This document shows positions 24,269 through 30,797 of a stretch of DNA of 43,466 nt, piece after piece. Where the stretch lies: positions 1 through 43,466 of the IMG/VR virus record IMGVR_UViG_3300025679_000003; one strand, given 5' to 3'. Origin of the DNA: a virus. Both the position numbers and the translations under genes were made by a program. Numbering within the stretch: the stretch's first letter is position 1; every line of letters starts with the position of its first letter. The notes beneath the pieces were generated by a model. That model was not told where the DNA came from and did no database searches. It worked only from the letters and a program-made list of their open reading frames with translations.

Positions 24269-24528
24269 GACAAAGGTCCTTTCGACTTGATGGCCGCTTC
24301 AATGGCAGGCCAAATTTTTTCTAAACTGATTTGCGCGGACACGCACATGCCCGCCTCAACGTGAAAGATAAAACAAAGCGACGGCTCTTCGTCGGTTGTC
24401 CCGTCCGGCTTGACATGAATCTCGATGGGATGAACCTCTTGAATGACCGGCAACTGAATGACGATTTGCTCTTCGCGTTCCCAAAGAAACGTCGGACATT
24501 CTGGGTCATCCTTTACGAGAGTTCTCAT
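24265..24528 (-). CDS. Hypothetical early protein
   Basis: 87 aa from ATG 24528; a GTG three bases upstream is the alternative. GAGG lies eight bases before. It is beta-rich with WEREEQIVIQLPVIQEVHPI and SLCFIFHVEAGMCVSA, ending in a short helix (IWPAIEAAIKSKG). No motif recognised. Confidence 0.65.
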   Translation of the reverse strand: MRTLVKDDPECPTFLWEREEQIVIQLPVIQEVHPIEIHVKPDGTTDEEPSLCFIFHVEAGMCVSAQISLEKIWPAIEAAIKSKGPLS

Positions 24529-24532
24529 CACA

Positions 24533-25072
24533 TCAACCTCGCTTATTCATGTCGTTGGGGCGCACTTTTTCGCGCGTCGTTTTCTTCGCTTCAAGGCATT
24601 CGATTTCGCGCTCAAGATACCAGACGGCTTTCTTTAAATCCTCGACTTCTTTCGACGGGTCTTTTTTACCGGCGCGGGCTGTATATTTGACAGCGTTGCC
24701 GCGATGGAAATTCAAAGCCCAATCCTCAATCGCTTCAATAACTTCGATCTTGCCAGAATTGTAATGACTTGGATGCGTGACCGAATTTGCAGCAAGTTTT
24801 TCCTTTATAGCGTCCACAACATATTTTGGTGGCACTTCAGCGGGCATGATGAAATCGCTCAATGGTTGGTCAATTTGTTGAAACAAAATTCCCAAGCCTT
24901 CAGGGACGTAAGCACGAATCTCAACGCGCATGTCTTCACACGCGAACTTATCCGTTTTAATAATCACTTGCCGCAACTCTTTGTCGAGTTGAACCTGATA
25001 CGCCTTCACGTCGTACCGATGCAAAACACGCTGAAGCCGGTCGTTTAAATCTTTCAGTTCGTCGCGGCTCAT
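24533..25072 (-). CDS. DUF3310-domain protein
   Basis: 179 aa, ATGA-coupled to 25069. Residues ~1-95 are an uncharacterised alpha/beta segment (LQRVLHRYDVKAYQVQLDKE). Residues ~100-168 are a DUF3310 domain: HPSHYNSGKIEVIEAIEDW, then NAVKYTARAGKKDPSKEVED. DUF3310 proteins are common in phage replication regions, carry a conserved H-Y...E-x3-D-W...K-Y-x2-R pattern, and have been suggested to act in nucleotide metabolism, though no reaction is proven. The N-terminal extension is unusual for this short domain. Confidence 0.8.
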   Translation of the reverse strand: MSRDELKDLNDRLQRVLHRYDVKAYQVQLDKELRQVIIKTDKFACEDMRVEIRAYVPEGLGILFQQIDQPLSDFIMPAEVPPKYVVDAIKEKLAANSVTHPSHYNSGKIEVIEAIEDWALNFHRGNAVKYTARAGKKDPSKEVEDLKKAVWYLEREIECLEAKKTTREKVRPNDMNKRG

Positions 25073-25350
25073 GACATCGCCTCGTTTGGTGACACAACTT
25101 TCGTCCGATTCGATTCGGGCGTGTAATACCTAAAGCTGTACACCATTTCGCCTTTGTCGATGTCCTCTTGAAAAAAGAAATCGCTTGCCTTGAACGTCGG
25201 CATTCGAGCGAGCATCTCGTCTTCGGCCTCTTTCCAAAGCCGGGGGAGCCAACTCTTTTTGTAAGCGTCGAGCACAAAGCCCACGCGAATCACCAACTCA
25301 GGTTCTTTGAACTCAAAGCCACCAATGACTTTTTCTTTATTCTTCGCCAT
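25069..25350 (-). CDS. Hypothetical early protein
   Basis: 93 aa from ATG 25350, preferred over a longer frame reaching 25434, which overlaps the small gene at 25337-25483. The RBS is weak (GGAT). The protein is aromatic and charged: GFEFKEPELVIRVGFVLDAY, then SWLPRLWKEAEDEML and DKGEMVYSFRYYTPES. No family recognised. Ends in an ATGA overlap with the DUF3310 gene. Confidence 0.6.
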   Translation of the reverse strand: MAKNKEKVIGGFEFKEPELVIRVGFVLDAYKKSWLPRLWKEAEDEMLARMPTFKASDFFFQEDIDKGEMVYSFRYYTPESNRTKVVSPNEAMS

Positions 25351-25483
25351 TTGGAATCCAAACTTTAATGCCCGGAGCAGACAGCTCCGCTTTGCGTTTT
25401 TCCGCAGCGGCAAGAGTTGCAAAATATTCCACACGACACAGCCCCAATCGGTGATAACTTTCTTGAATGCAAACTTTAAACAT
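25337..25483 (-). CDS. 48-aa microprotein
   Basis: ATG 25483 has GGGGA and GGGGGA directly upstream. The reading MFKVCIQESYHRLGLCRV continues through YFATLAAAEKRKAE to KVWIPNGEE, then TAA at 25337. It overlaps the next gene by 14 bases and fills the gap between tRNA-Asn and that gene on the coding strand. The layout (beta strand, helix, beta strand) looks like a real small fold. It is too short for most ORF-length cut-offs. No family recognised. Confidence 0.6.
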   Translation of the reverse strand: MFKVCIQESYHRLGLCRVEYFATLAAAEKRKAELSAPGIKVWIPNGEE

Positions 25484-25509
25484 AATCCCCATTCCCCCGT
25501 TGAAATTCT

Positions 25510-25585
25510 TGGCTGGACTTCCTGGGCTCGAACCAGGGACCTAACGGTTAACAGCCGTGTGCTCTACCAACTGAGCTAAAGTCCA
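25510..25585 (-). tRNA. tRNA-Asn (anticodon GTT), CCA encoded
   Basis: A 76-nt cloverleaf on the minus strand. Acceptor stem TGGACTT/AAGTCCA, D arm GCTC/GAGC, anticodon loop CTGTTAA (anticodon GTT), T arm CCTGG-TTCGAGC-CCAGG, discriminator G, encoded CCA. The first pair of the anticodon stem (C-T) is mismatched; the rest pair well. The gene sits between the SSB gene's terminator and the microprotein, within the early operon. It probably supports translation of asparagine codons. Confidence 0.95.
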
Positions 25586-25586
25586 A

Positions 25587-25626
25587 CAAAAAATCCCCGC
25601 GCCGGATGTGTTGAAACGGAGCGGGG
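25587..25626 (-). terminator. Rho-independent terminator between SSB gene and tRNA-Asn
   Basis: On the minus strand CCCCGC (25626-25621) pairs with GCGGGG (25600-25595), with inner CCG/CGG pairing, and is followed by ATTTTTTG. The T-run ends one or two bases before the tRNA 5' end at 25585. It probably trims SSB expression from genes downstream and could also define the pre-tRNA 5' leader. Confidence 0.72.
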
Positions 25627-25668
25627 CAAACGACGGCGGCCCCTTGAAAGCACCGCCGTTTAAAAACT

Positions 25669-26298
25669 TTATCGGAAATCCAAATCGTCGCCTTCTTCGT
25701 CTTCAGTGAAGCCGCCACCCGTCGGTGCAAACACTTCGCCCCCGGCTTTCTTGCCGCCGAACGATTTGCCATCGCGAGTCTTTTGGAAGAGTTCCAAGCT
25801 GAAGCTCACGCCGTACTTGCCATTAAATTCCCAGGCAAATGCGTAAACGTAAGCCTTCGCATAGCAACCCGGATAAAGAATGGTGTTGATTTCAGGGTCC
25901 AAGCGGTCGAGTGCTTCCGCTTTTCCCGTGCCATCATCGCCGGGTCCGAACAAACCGGGCGCGCCGTACTGCGGGTCCTTCGAGGCTTTGATGGCCCAGT
26001 GACCGGCAAACCCTTCCGTGTCCTCGTACTTTTCATCGTCGCCGTCTCTGACCGGGCTCTCGATGTTCATCGGCCATTTTGCTTTGTCGGCACCGAACTT
26101 TGCAACCTTCGCCGCTTGAATCAAACGCTGGTAAGGTTTTAAGTCGGACTTTTTAGGGATCAACATTATGACCGAATACTTCGGTTTGTTGGTTGTGCCC
26201 TTCATTGCCCGCGGTTCAATCACGCTTAAATAAGCTGCGCGAAATTCCGGTGTGACAACTCTGCAATCGTCGTAATTCGTTTTTTCTTTTTGTCCCAT
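25669..26298 (-). CDS. Single-stranded DNA-binding protein (DUF2815/T7 gp2.5-like)
   Basis: 209 aa, ATG with GGAAAC upstream. Opening segment NYDDCRVVTPEFRAAYLSVI, then KPKYSVIMLIPKKSDL and the core GHWAIKASKDPQYGAPGL, YPGCYAKAYVYAFAWEFNGK and GVSFSLELFQKTRDGK are hallmarks of DUF2815 OB-fold SSBs. The C-terminus is strongly acidic and ends in an aromatic residue near the tip (DEEGDDLDFR), the usual tail for partner binding. It protects ssDNA during replication. Confidence 0.88.
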   Translation of the reverse strand: MGQKEKTNYDDCRVVTPEFRAAYLSVIEPRAMKGTTNKPKYSVIMLIPKKSDLKPYQRLIQAAKVAKFGADKAKWPMNIESPVRDGDDEKYEDTEGFAGHWAIKASKDPQYGAPGLFGPGDDGTGKAEALDRLDPEINTILYPGCYAKAYVYAFAWEFNGKYGVSFSLELFQKTRDGKSFGGKKAGGEVFAPTGGGFTEDEEGDDLDFR

Positions 26299-26324
26299 GT
26301 GTTTCCTTTGGTTCCGTTCGTTGT

Positions 26325-26669
26325 TTAGAAATAACCTTCGTCTTCTTCGTCGTTCAATTCTTCGGGCTCGTCTTGCATGTCATTGTCAAAGCTGTGCGTT
26401 TCAAGTCCGCTCTCTTCAGCTTCCGGCGCGTCACCCGCGTGGATGCCTTCGTCGGGAACTTCGTGCGCGTCTTGTGCCTCAACCTCGGGAGGGGCGGAAG
26501 GGGTTCGCGCGGCTCGTGCTTTGCTTTTCTTTTTGCCCCCTGATTTTTTGGCCTTTTTCTTCGGCGCGGCTTTGCGCTTTGGTGCGGCCTTTTTTACTTT
26601 CTTCGCGCCATTGCGCTTCGCTTTTTTGACGGCTTTCTTTGCCGCCTTTTTCACTGGACGTTTTGCCAT
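26325..26669 (-). CDS. Lysine/alanine-rich histone H1-like protein with acidic tail
   Basis: 114 aa; ATG 26669 has GGGGGAAC just upstream. Residues 1-~55 are KKAxKK-type repeats (MAKRPVKKAAKKAVKKAKRN, then KKVKKAAPKRKAAPKKKAKK), as in bacterial histone H1-like proteins. Residues ~56-114 are Pro/Glu/Asp-rich and end in EELNDEEDEGYF, an SSB-like acidic tip with terminal Phe. It probably binds DNA nonspecifically. Its first 191 bases overlap, in another frame, the 3' end of the RecB-like nuclease gene. It could be a DNA-condensing or host-nucleoid protein. Confidence 0.75.
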   Translation of the reverse strand: MAKRPVKKAAKKAVKKAKRNGAKKVKKAAPKRKAAPKKKAKKSGGKKKSKARAARTPSAPPEVEAQDAHEVPDEGIHAGDAPEAEESGLETHSFDNDMQDEPEELNDEEDEGYF

Positions 26670-27444
26670 TTGTTCCCCCTTCGGGTTTGGTTATGACGGG
26701 CGCGAAAAGCGCCCGGCCTTTTTCAATTACTTTATCTTGCTTGAGTGGACAGATTGCCTTGGCCTTACACCAATGGCAATGGCCGCCTTCGACGTATTTC
26801 TTCGGGTTCTCTTCGACCGCTTTCACGCCGTCGCGCAAGATTTGTTCGTACTCGCGAAGCTCAGGCATAGTGAGTTCCCACATCGCAGGACCGTCATATC
26901 CTTTGATCCGGGGTTGAATGATCCACAGACGAATTTTTTGAAAGTTGTAATTGAACTCGTGAGCTTTGCCGATGGCATAGAAAATCATTTGCAAACAGCG
27001 CACAGGCGAAACGGCGTGGCCGCTGCCGTACTTGAAATCGTAAATGTCGAGCGACCAGAACGGCACCACGAGTGCGCCGTCATACGTCCCGAACATCTCT
27101 TCGTGAATGTGCGAAAGGTAAACCCGTTCTTCGGAAGTTAGTTCCGAGCCGGGATTTTTCTTGTGTTGGTCGAGCATGAAGCACGCCGCGTTGGCGGCGT
27201 GGTTGACCATAATCGTCGGAGCTTGAAAGTGGATAGGGGGCAATTTCTTTTCCCCATTCAACTTTGCAAGCTCCCGACGCATGAGCTGTTCTAATATCTC
27301 GTGAGCCTTCGTCCCTTCAATCGACCACTTATTGCCGTTGTCGGGTTGCCCCTCCGAGAGAGCGACCGAGCCCGGACACGCGAGCCATCGCTCGGCACCC
27401 GACGCGGAAAACTTTGAATGCGCTCTCTCTTCGTGCTTTTTCAT
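26479..27444 (-). CDS. RecB/Cas4-like PD-(D/E)XK nuclease (DUF2800-like)
   Basis: 321 aa, ATGA-coupled to the gene before it. FSASGAERWLACPGSVALSE near the N-terminus is the opening of DUF2800/Cas4-type exonucleases. EGTKAHEILEQLM, the active-site strands GTYDGALVVP and LDIYDFKYGSG (Asp, then D-x-K), and the Cys cluster CHWCKAKAICP fit the PD-(D/E)XK fold, possibly with a partial Fe-S site. The last ~65 residues are a disordered Lys/Arg/Glu/Gln-rich extension encoded by DNA that also codes for the histone-like protein. It probably processes DNA ends during replication or recombination. Confidence 0.83.
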   Translation of the reverse strand: MKKHEERAHSKFSASGAERWLACPGSVALSEGQPDNGNKWSIEGTKAHEILEQLMRRELAKLNGEKKLPPIHFQAPTIMVNHAANAACFMLDQHKKNPGSELTSEERVYLSHIHEEMFGTYDGALVVPFWSLDIYDFKYGSGHAVSPVRCLQMIFYAIGKAHEFNYNFQKIRLWIIQPRIKGYDGPAMWELTMPELREYEQILRDGVKAVEENPKKYVEGGHCHWCKAKAICPLKQDKVIEKGRALFAPVITKPEGGTNGKTSSEKGGKESRQKSEAQWREESKKGRTKAQSRAEEKGQKIRGQKEKQSTSRANPFRPSRG

Positions 27445-27680
27445 TTAAACTTTTCTCCAAGCAACGCCTTGATGTCGTTGATGTGATAACTCGGAATCGT
27501 AACAAAAGCCGGAACGGGCTCGTTCGTCAAGTAGAGTGTCCCGTGTGAGAACATCCATTGGTCGAAGTCCGGCGATTCAACAATCATGTCGAGCACAAAA
27601 TGTTCTTTGATGGCCTCGGCATTTTTAGTTTTGCCGGAGCCTTGCGGCCCCCAGACGATGACACTCTCGCGCATTGGCAT
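27441..27680 (-). CDS. 79-aa mini P-loop protein
   Basis: ATG 27680 has GGAAGG eight bases upstream. Residues ~4-21, ESVIVWGPQGSGKTKNAEAI, are a clear Walker A loop with following helix. The remainder, DMIVESPDFDQWMFSHGTLY and EPVPAFVTIPSYHINDIKA, resembles a compact alpha/beta end. No Walker B Asp-Glu pair or sensor motifs are visible, and the length is less than half of a minimal P-loop NTPase. ATGA coupling joins it to the nuclease gene. Confidence 0.72.
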   Translation of the reverse strand: MPMRESVIVWGPQGSGKTKNAEAIKEHFVLDMIVESPDFDQWMFSHGTLYLTNEPVPAFVTIPSYHINDIKALLGEKFK

Positions 27681-27684
27681 GACG

Positions 27685-28191
27685 TTAGCCTTCCATTGCT
27701 TCGATCACAGCGCCGCGGTCTTCGGGCTTGATCGACGAGACGGAAAGCGTTTTGAATTTCTTTTTCAAAATGCCTTCGACAACGGCGCGACCTTTTTTCC
27801 CGCCGCCTTCAGCGATGGCGCGGTCACGGCAAGCGGCGTTTACCATTTCTTCCGTAATCTTTGGTGCTTTCTTCGCCGATTTCTTAACGGTCTTTTCTTC
27901 CGCTTCCTCTTCGGTTTCTTCGTCGGCGTCATCATCGAACGCGGCAGCGGCGGCTTTCTTCGTGGATTTTTTGGTCGTGCCAAAATCCTCGTTGTCGTCT
28001 TCGTCGTCAGCCGTTGTGTCTTGCTCTTCCGCTTCGTCATCGGCAGCGTCCGCTTGGACTTTGGCTGTCGTGTTCTTGCGAGACGCGGCCTCTTTTGGTG
28101 TCAAGCCTTCAAGCAATCCCGCTTGCATTCTCAGCTTGTGTGCAATGGCTTCCGCTGTCGCGTTGTCATCGAAATTAAAGGACAATTGCAT
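27685..28191 (-). CDS. Acidic/basic low-complexity early protein
   Basis: 168 aa; ATG has GAGGAG upstream. Short N-terminal fold (MQLSFNFDDNATAEAIAHKL), then a long acidic linker (residues ~45-75, DAADDEAEEQDTTADDEDDN) and a second acidic run near 85-105, broken by Lys/Ala patches such as TKKSTKKAAAAAF and KKSAKKAPK, and a C-terminal helical domain (ITEEMVNAACRDRAIAEGGG) ending KPEDRGAVIEAMEG. Probably a flexible DNA- or protein-binding accessory factor. No family recognised. Confidence 0.7.
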   Translation of the reverse strand: MQLSFNFDDNATAEAIAHKLRMQAGLLEGLTPKEAASRKNTTAKVQADAADDEAEEQDTTADDEDDNEDFGTTKKSTKKAAAAAFDDDADEETEEEAEEKTVKKSAKKAPKITEEMVNAACRDRAIAEGGGKKGRAVVEGILKKKFKTLSVSSIKPEDRGAVIEAMEG

Positions 28192-28216
28192 CGTCGTTCT
28201 CCTCGGTTGTGCCCTT

Positions 28217-28570
28217 TCAAGGGGCTGTTAATTTTTTGGTTCTTTGTTTTAAGTGGATGAGCGTGTCGGTTACAAGCTCCGAATAACGATGATTCGCAAT
28301 TCGTGCAAGATTTTTAAGCCCTTGTTTTAAATCCGGCAACGTCTGATATAAAATAATCTCAGACAAACCGGAGTTCAAAAAGGCCTCACCTGTTTCGTAA
28401 ATAAGTGCATACCCGTGGCGCAGTTCAAAGACGTGTAAAGCCATTTTCTCGCTGCCGAGATTTTCTTCCACGACCGACACCAAGCAATCGCGCGGTTCAA
28501 AGCCCCGCGTCTTTTGCCAGACGAGAAGGGATTGGCCGAATCTTTTAAGCCGGTCGTGGCGGTCACTCAT
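28217..28570 (-). CDS. Hypothetical early protein
   Basis: 117 aa, overlapping the previous gene by eight bases. Begins with a basic helix (DRHDRLKRFGQSLLVWQKT), then a beta-rich middle (MALHVFELRHGYALIYETGE) and two helices ending HLKQRTKKLTAP. No recognised domain. Its gene is followed by a small GCCCCTT/AAGGGC hairpin before the next gene. Confidence 0.65.
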   Translation of the reverse strand: MSDRHDRLKRFGQSLLVWQKTRGFEPRDCLVSVVEENLGSEKMALHVFELRHGYALIYETGEAFLNSGLSEIILYQTLPDLKQGLKNLARIANHRYSELVTDTLIHLKQRTKKLTAP

Positions 28571-28862
28571 CGGTCGCCCCAGGTTGTTCTTTGACGATGA
28601 TTTCCATTAGCACGCAGGCACTTCGGGCGTAACCAATATCAATCAGCTTGTACAATTTTTCCCACTCTTCTTTTGGGACTTGAATCATTTCATCGAGAGC
28701 AACGAAAGGCACCTTCACGCTTTTGCAAAGCTCTTCGGTTTTCTTCGCGACGATTGCGGCGTATGCCTCGCGCGCATCCATTGGTGACGACGTTTTATCA
28801 AACGCGCGGTTGGCCGCCGCACAAGCAAGCTTGTGAACGTCGTTCGGGATTTTGTCGCTCAT
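28563..28862 (-). CDS. Hypothetical early protein
   Basis: 99 aa, ATGA-coupled to the helicase stop. Mainly helical: NDVHKLACAAANRAFDKTSS, then ARSACVLMEIIVKEQPGATD. No enzymatic motif. Probably an accessory factor of the helicase by position only. Confidence 0.65.
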   Translation of the reverse strand: MSDKIPNDVHKLACAAANRAFDKTSSPMDAREAYAAIVAKKTEELCKSVKVPFVALDEMIQVPKEEWEKLYKLIDIGYARSACVLMEIIVKEQPGATDE

Positions 28863-30457
28863 CCGATGATCCGTTTCACTGAAAGTTGTTTTCGGAAATT
28901 GGCTCGCAAGAGTTTTTCATCCATCGAATTAGGAGCCGCGACGTAATCCGAGCGAACAAACTTTTTAAGATTGCCCCGACGCGCGACCCTTTTCTCGGCT
29001 TGCTTATTTGTCTCATCGGTCCAAGACCATTCGGCGAAAACAGTACGGTCAGCTCGCTGTAAGTTGTGAATCCGACCGAGAGATTCGATGTTGCCGACGA
29101 TAAGTTTGCATTTTCCCGCTTGAAACGATTCAAAAGTGCTCTCTCGATCTTCTTTCGACGTTCCGCCCATGACCAGTCCAGGGTTGAACTCACGTAGAGC
29201 AGAATGGAGTCCTTCGCAAACGTCGCGGTGCCAAGCGAATAAAAGTACAGATTCCCCTTTTTCAAGGCGCTCTCTAACGTAACTTGCAACCCAGGCAATT
29301 TTAGAAACACCCAACAACCTCCGATGTGTCGCAAGATCCCCTTGCGAGTCGTCTTCCGACAATTTTGAAAAATCAATCTTGCTTAAATTCTTTTCTTCCC
29401 ACTCTTTCATCTCAGGCGTGCGTGGGTCTTGGTTCATCCACAGAATCGAACGACGACGCTCGGGGTGTTGCAACTCGTCTTCGGTCACAACCTTCATGAA
29501 GTTCTTTTGCAAGCGTTCGCGCAACTCGTTTTCATTCGACGAGTATTTGAACTCGTAGGCACCAAAGGAATTAATGCGCGGCCCGCAAAACTTGAAGCCG
29601 AAATCTTGTTGAGACATACAGTCGATAACCTCGGGAGCCATCGCATACGTCGGCCCCCAAAGTTCCATCGGACGGTTCGGCATAGGCGACCCATCCATAA
29701 GTGTCGCGATGTGCGCGCGCTTAATGAAGCCCGGCGATTGCACTTTGTACGAGCGTTTCTTTTTCGCCTCGTCGCGCTTGTCTTTATATTGCACAGAGTA
29801 TTCGCCGCCGAAGAGTGCCTTGCTCCGTTGACTCGCGGGGTCCTTAAACCGAGACGCCTCATCGACGGCGACGAATTTGAACTTGAGCTTTAGTAGTTGC
29901 TCTAAGACCCACGGCTTTGCAAGCATGGAATCGGGGACGACAATATGTTCCGCCGACCAATTGGTGAGATGCCGGTCGGCGGATTCTGGAATGACAGAAA
30001 TCAACGGGGAGCGTTTGTCCCACATCAAGATTTCCCTGCGCCAATGCTCAGTCGCGGTTGGCGGGACCACGAACAGCACTTGGCCTTCTTCATTGATAAG
30101 CTGCGCGCAAGTAATCGCGATGCACGTTTTGCCTGCGCCCGGAGCCGCGGCCAAGTACGATCGTGAGCGGGAAAGCACCCAACGCACGCAATCCTTTTGC
30201 ATCTTATCTAAGTAAGCAGGCAGCGAGCGCGGAGGGGCGAGCACTTGCATGAAAGTACGTCTGAAAATTTTCCCTGCGACCTCATCCGAATGACGCCTGA
30301 AACGCGCCGCCGCCCTCAAAGATTGAGTCGAATAACTTGTTGCCGAGATTGGTGTCCATGATTCGGCGTCGCCAAGAATGGTTCCGATCACGGAAGGCAC
30401 ATCGTCTTTAAGGTCGAGCGACAACACAAATCGACCGCGTTCAAATGTCAGCTTCAA
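28859..30457 (-). CDS. SNF2/DEAD-like superfamily 2 helicase
   Basis: 532 aa. The start is TTG 30457 with GTGAGG upstream; the next in-frame Met is at about residue 70 and would remove conserved sequence. Walker A AAPGAGKT (~104-111), motif II VAVDEASRF (DEAS in place of DEAH, ~197-205), motif III-like LMDGSPMPNRP, and C-terminal KQAEKRVARRGN (motif VI) define an SF2 ATPase of the SNF2-related phage type. It is the first gene of the early operon, transcribed from a promoter at 30496-30524. It likely remodels or unwinds DNA at replication or recombination forks. Confidence 0.88.
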   Translation of the reverse strand: MKLTFERGRFVLSLDLKDDVPSVIGTILGDAESWTPISATSYSTQSLRAAARFRRHSDEVAGKIFRRTFMQVLAPPRSLPAYLDKMQKDCVRWVLSRSRSYLAAAPGAGKTCIAITCAQLINEEGQVLFVVPPTATEHWRREILMWDKRSPLISVIPESADRHLTNWSAEHIVVPDSMLAKPWVLEQLLKLKFKFVAVDEASRFKDPASQRSKALFGGEYSVQYKDKRDEAKKKRSYKVQSPGFIKRAHIATLMDGSPMPNRPMELWGPTYAMAPEVIDCMSQQDFGFKFCGPRINSFGAYEFKYSSNENELRERLQKNFMKVVTEDELQHPERRRSILWMNQDPRTPEMKEWEEKNLSKIDFSKLSEDDSQGDLATHRRLLGVSKIAWVASYVRERLEKGESVLLFAWHRDVCEGLHSALREFNPGLVMGGTSKEDRESTFESFQAGKCKLIVGNIESLGRIHNLQRADRTVFAEWSWTDETNKQAEKRVARRGNLKKFVRSDYVAAPNSMDEKLLRANFRKQLSVKRIIG

Positions 30458-30495
30458 GGGGCCTCACATCAAGAAATTTATTTGCTTGAAAACCG

Positions 30496-30524
30496 ATAAG
30501 ACTTTAAGACACACTCCAAGTCAA
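30496..30524 (-). promoter_or_regulatory. Putative early promoter for the minus-strand operon
   Basis: On the minus strand TTGACT (30524-30519) and TCTTAT (30501-30496) are spaced by 17 bases, a sigma70-like arrangement, 39 bases before the helicase start codon. The same 94-base gap (30458-30551) must also serve the divergent HTH gene. The plus-strand signals there (TTGCTT with TAAGAC, 17-base spacer) are weaker. Confidence 0.5.
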
Positions 30525-30551
30525 CAAAGAATTTACCCAAAAAGGAACCAC

Positions 30552-30797
30552 ATGCCGCGCAAGACAATATCCTTGAGCCAATGGATTGAAACCGTTGGCG
30601 TTTCGCAGTTATCCACAGACCTTGGTGTAAGTCGGTCCGTCGTTTCTAAGTGGAAATCCAAGTGCCGATTTCCAGACTCCCGAAATCTTTTCCTCCTCAT
30701 TAATATGTCGCAAGGCCGGGTCAGTTTTGACCGCGCTTTTGCTGATTGGTTCGACGCCAATCCAAAACAACTTCGCGCTAAGGCTCAGTCCAAATGA
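30552..30797 (+). CDS. Cro/YdaS-like HTH DNA-binding protein
   Basis: 81 aa; ATG 30552 has AAAGGAAC upstream. Residues ~8-31, LSQWIETVGVSQLSTDLGVS followed by RSVVSKWKSK, form a helix-turn-helix typical of Cro/C1 or YdaS proteins. The rest, FLLINMSQGRVSFDRAFADW, is a small helical end. It is divergent from the early operon and ATGA-coupled to the primase-helicase gene, so it is well placed to control the early/replication switch. It is the only clear repressor-type gene. Confidence 0.78.
   Translation: MPRKTISLSQWIETVGVSQLSTDLGVSRSVVSKWKSKCRFPDSRNLFLLINMSQGRVSFDRAFADWFDANPKQLRAKAQSK

Noticed and set aside
25510-25585. tRNA-Asn as a phage attachment site
   Set aside because: No integrase gene or duplicated tRNA 3' fragment is seen elsewhere in the window.
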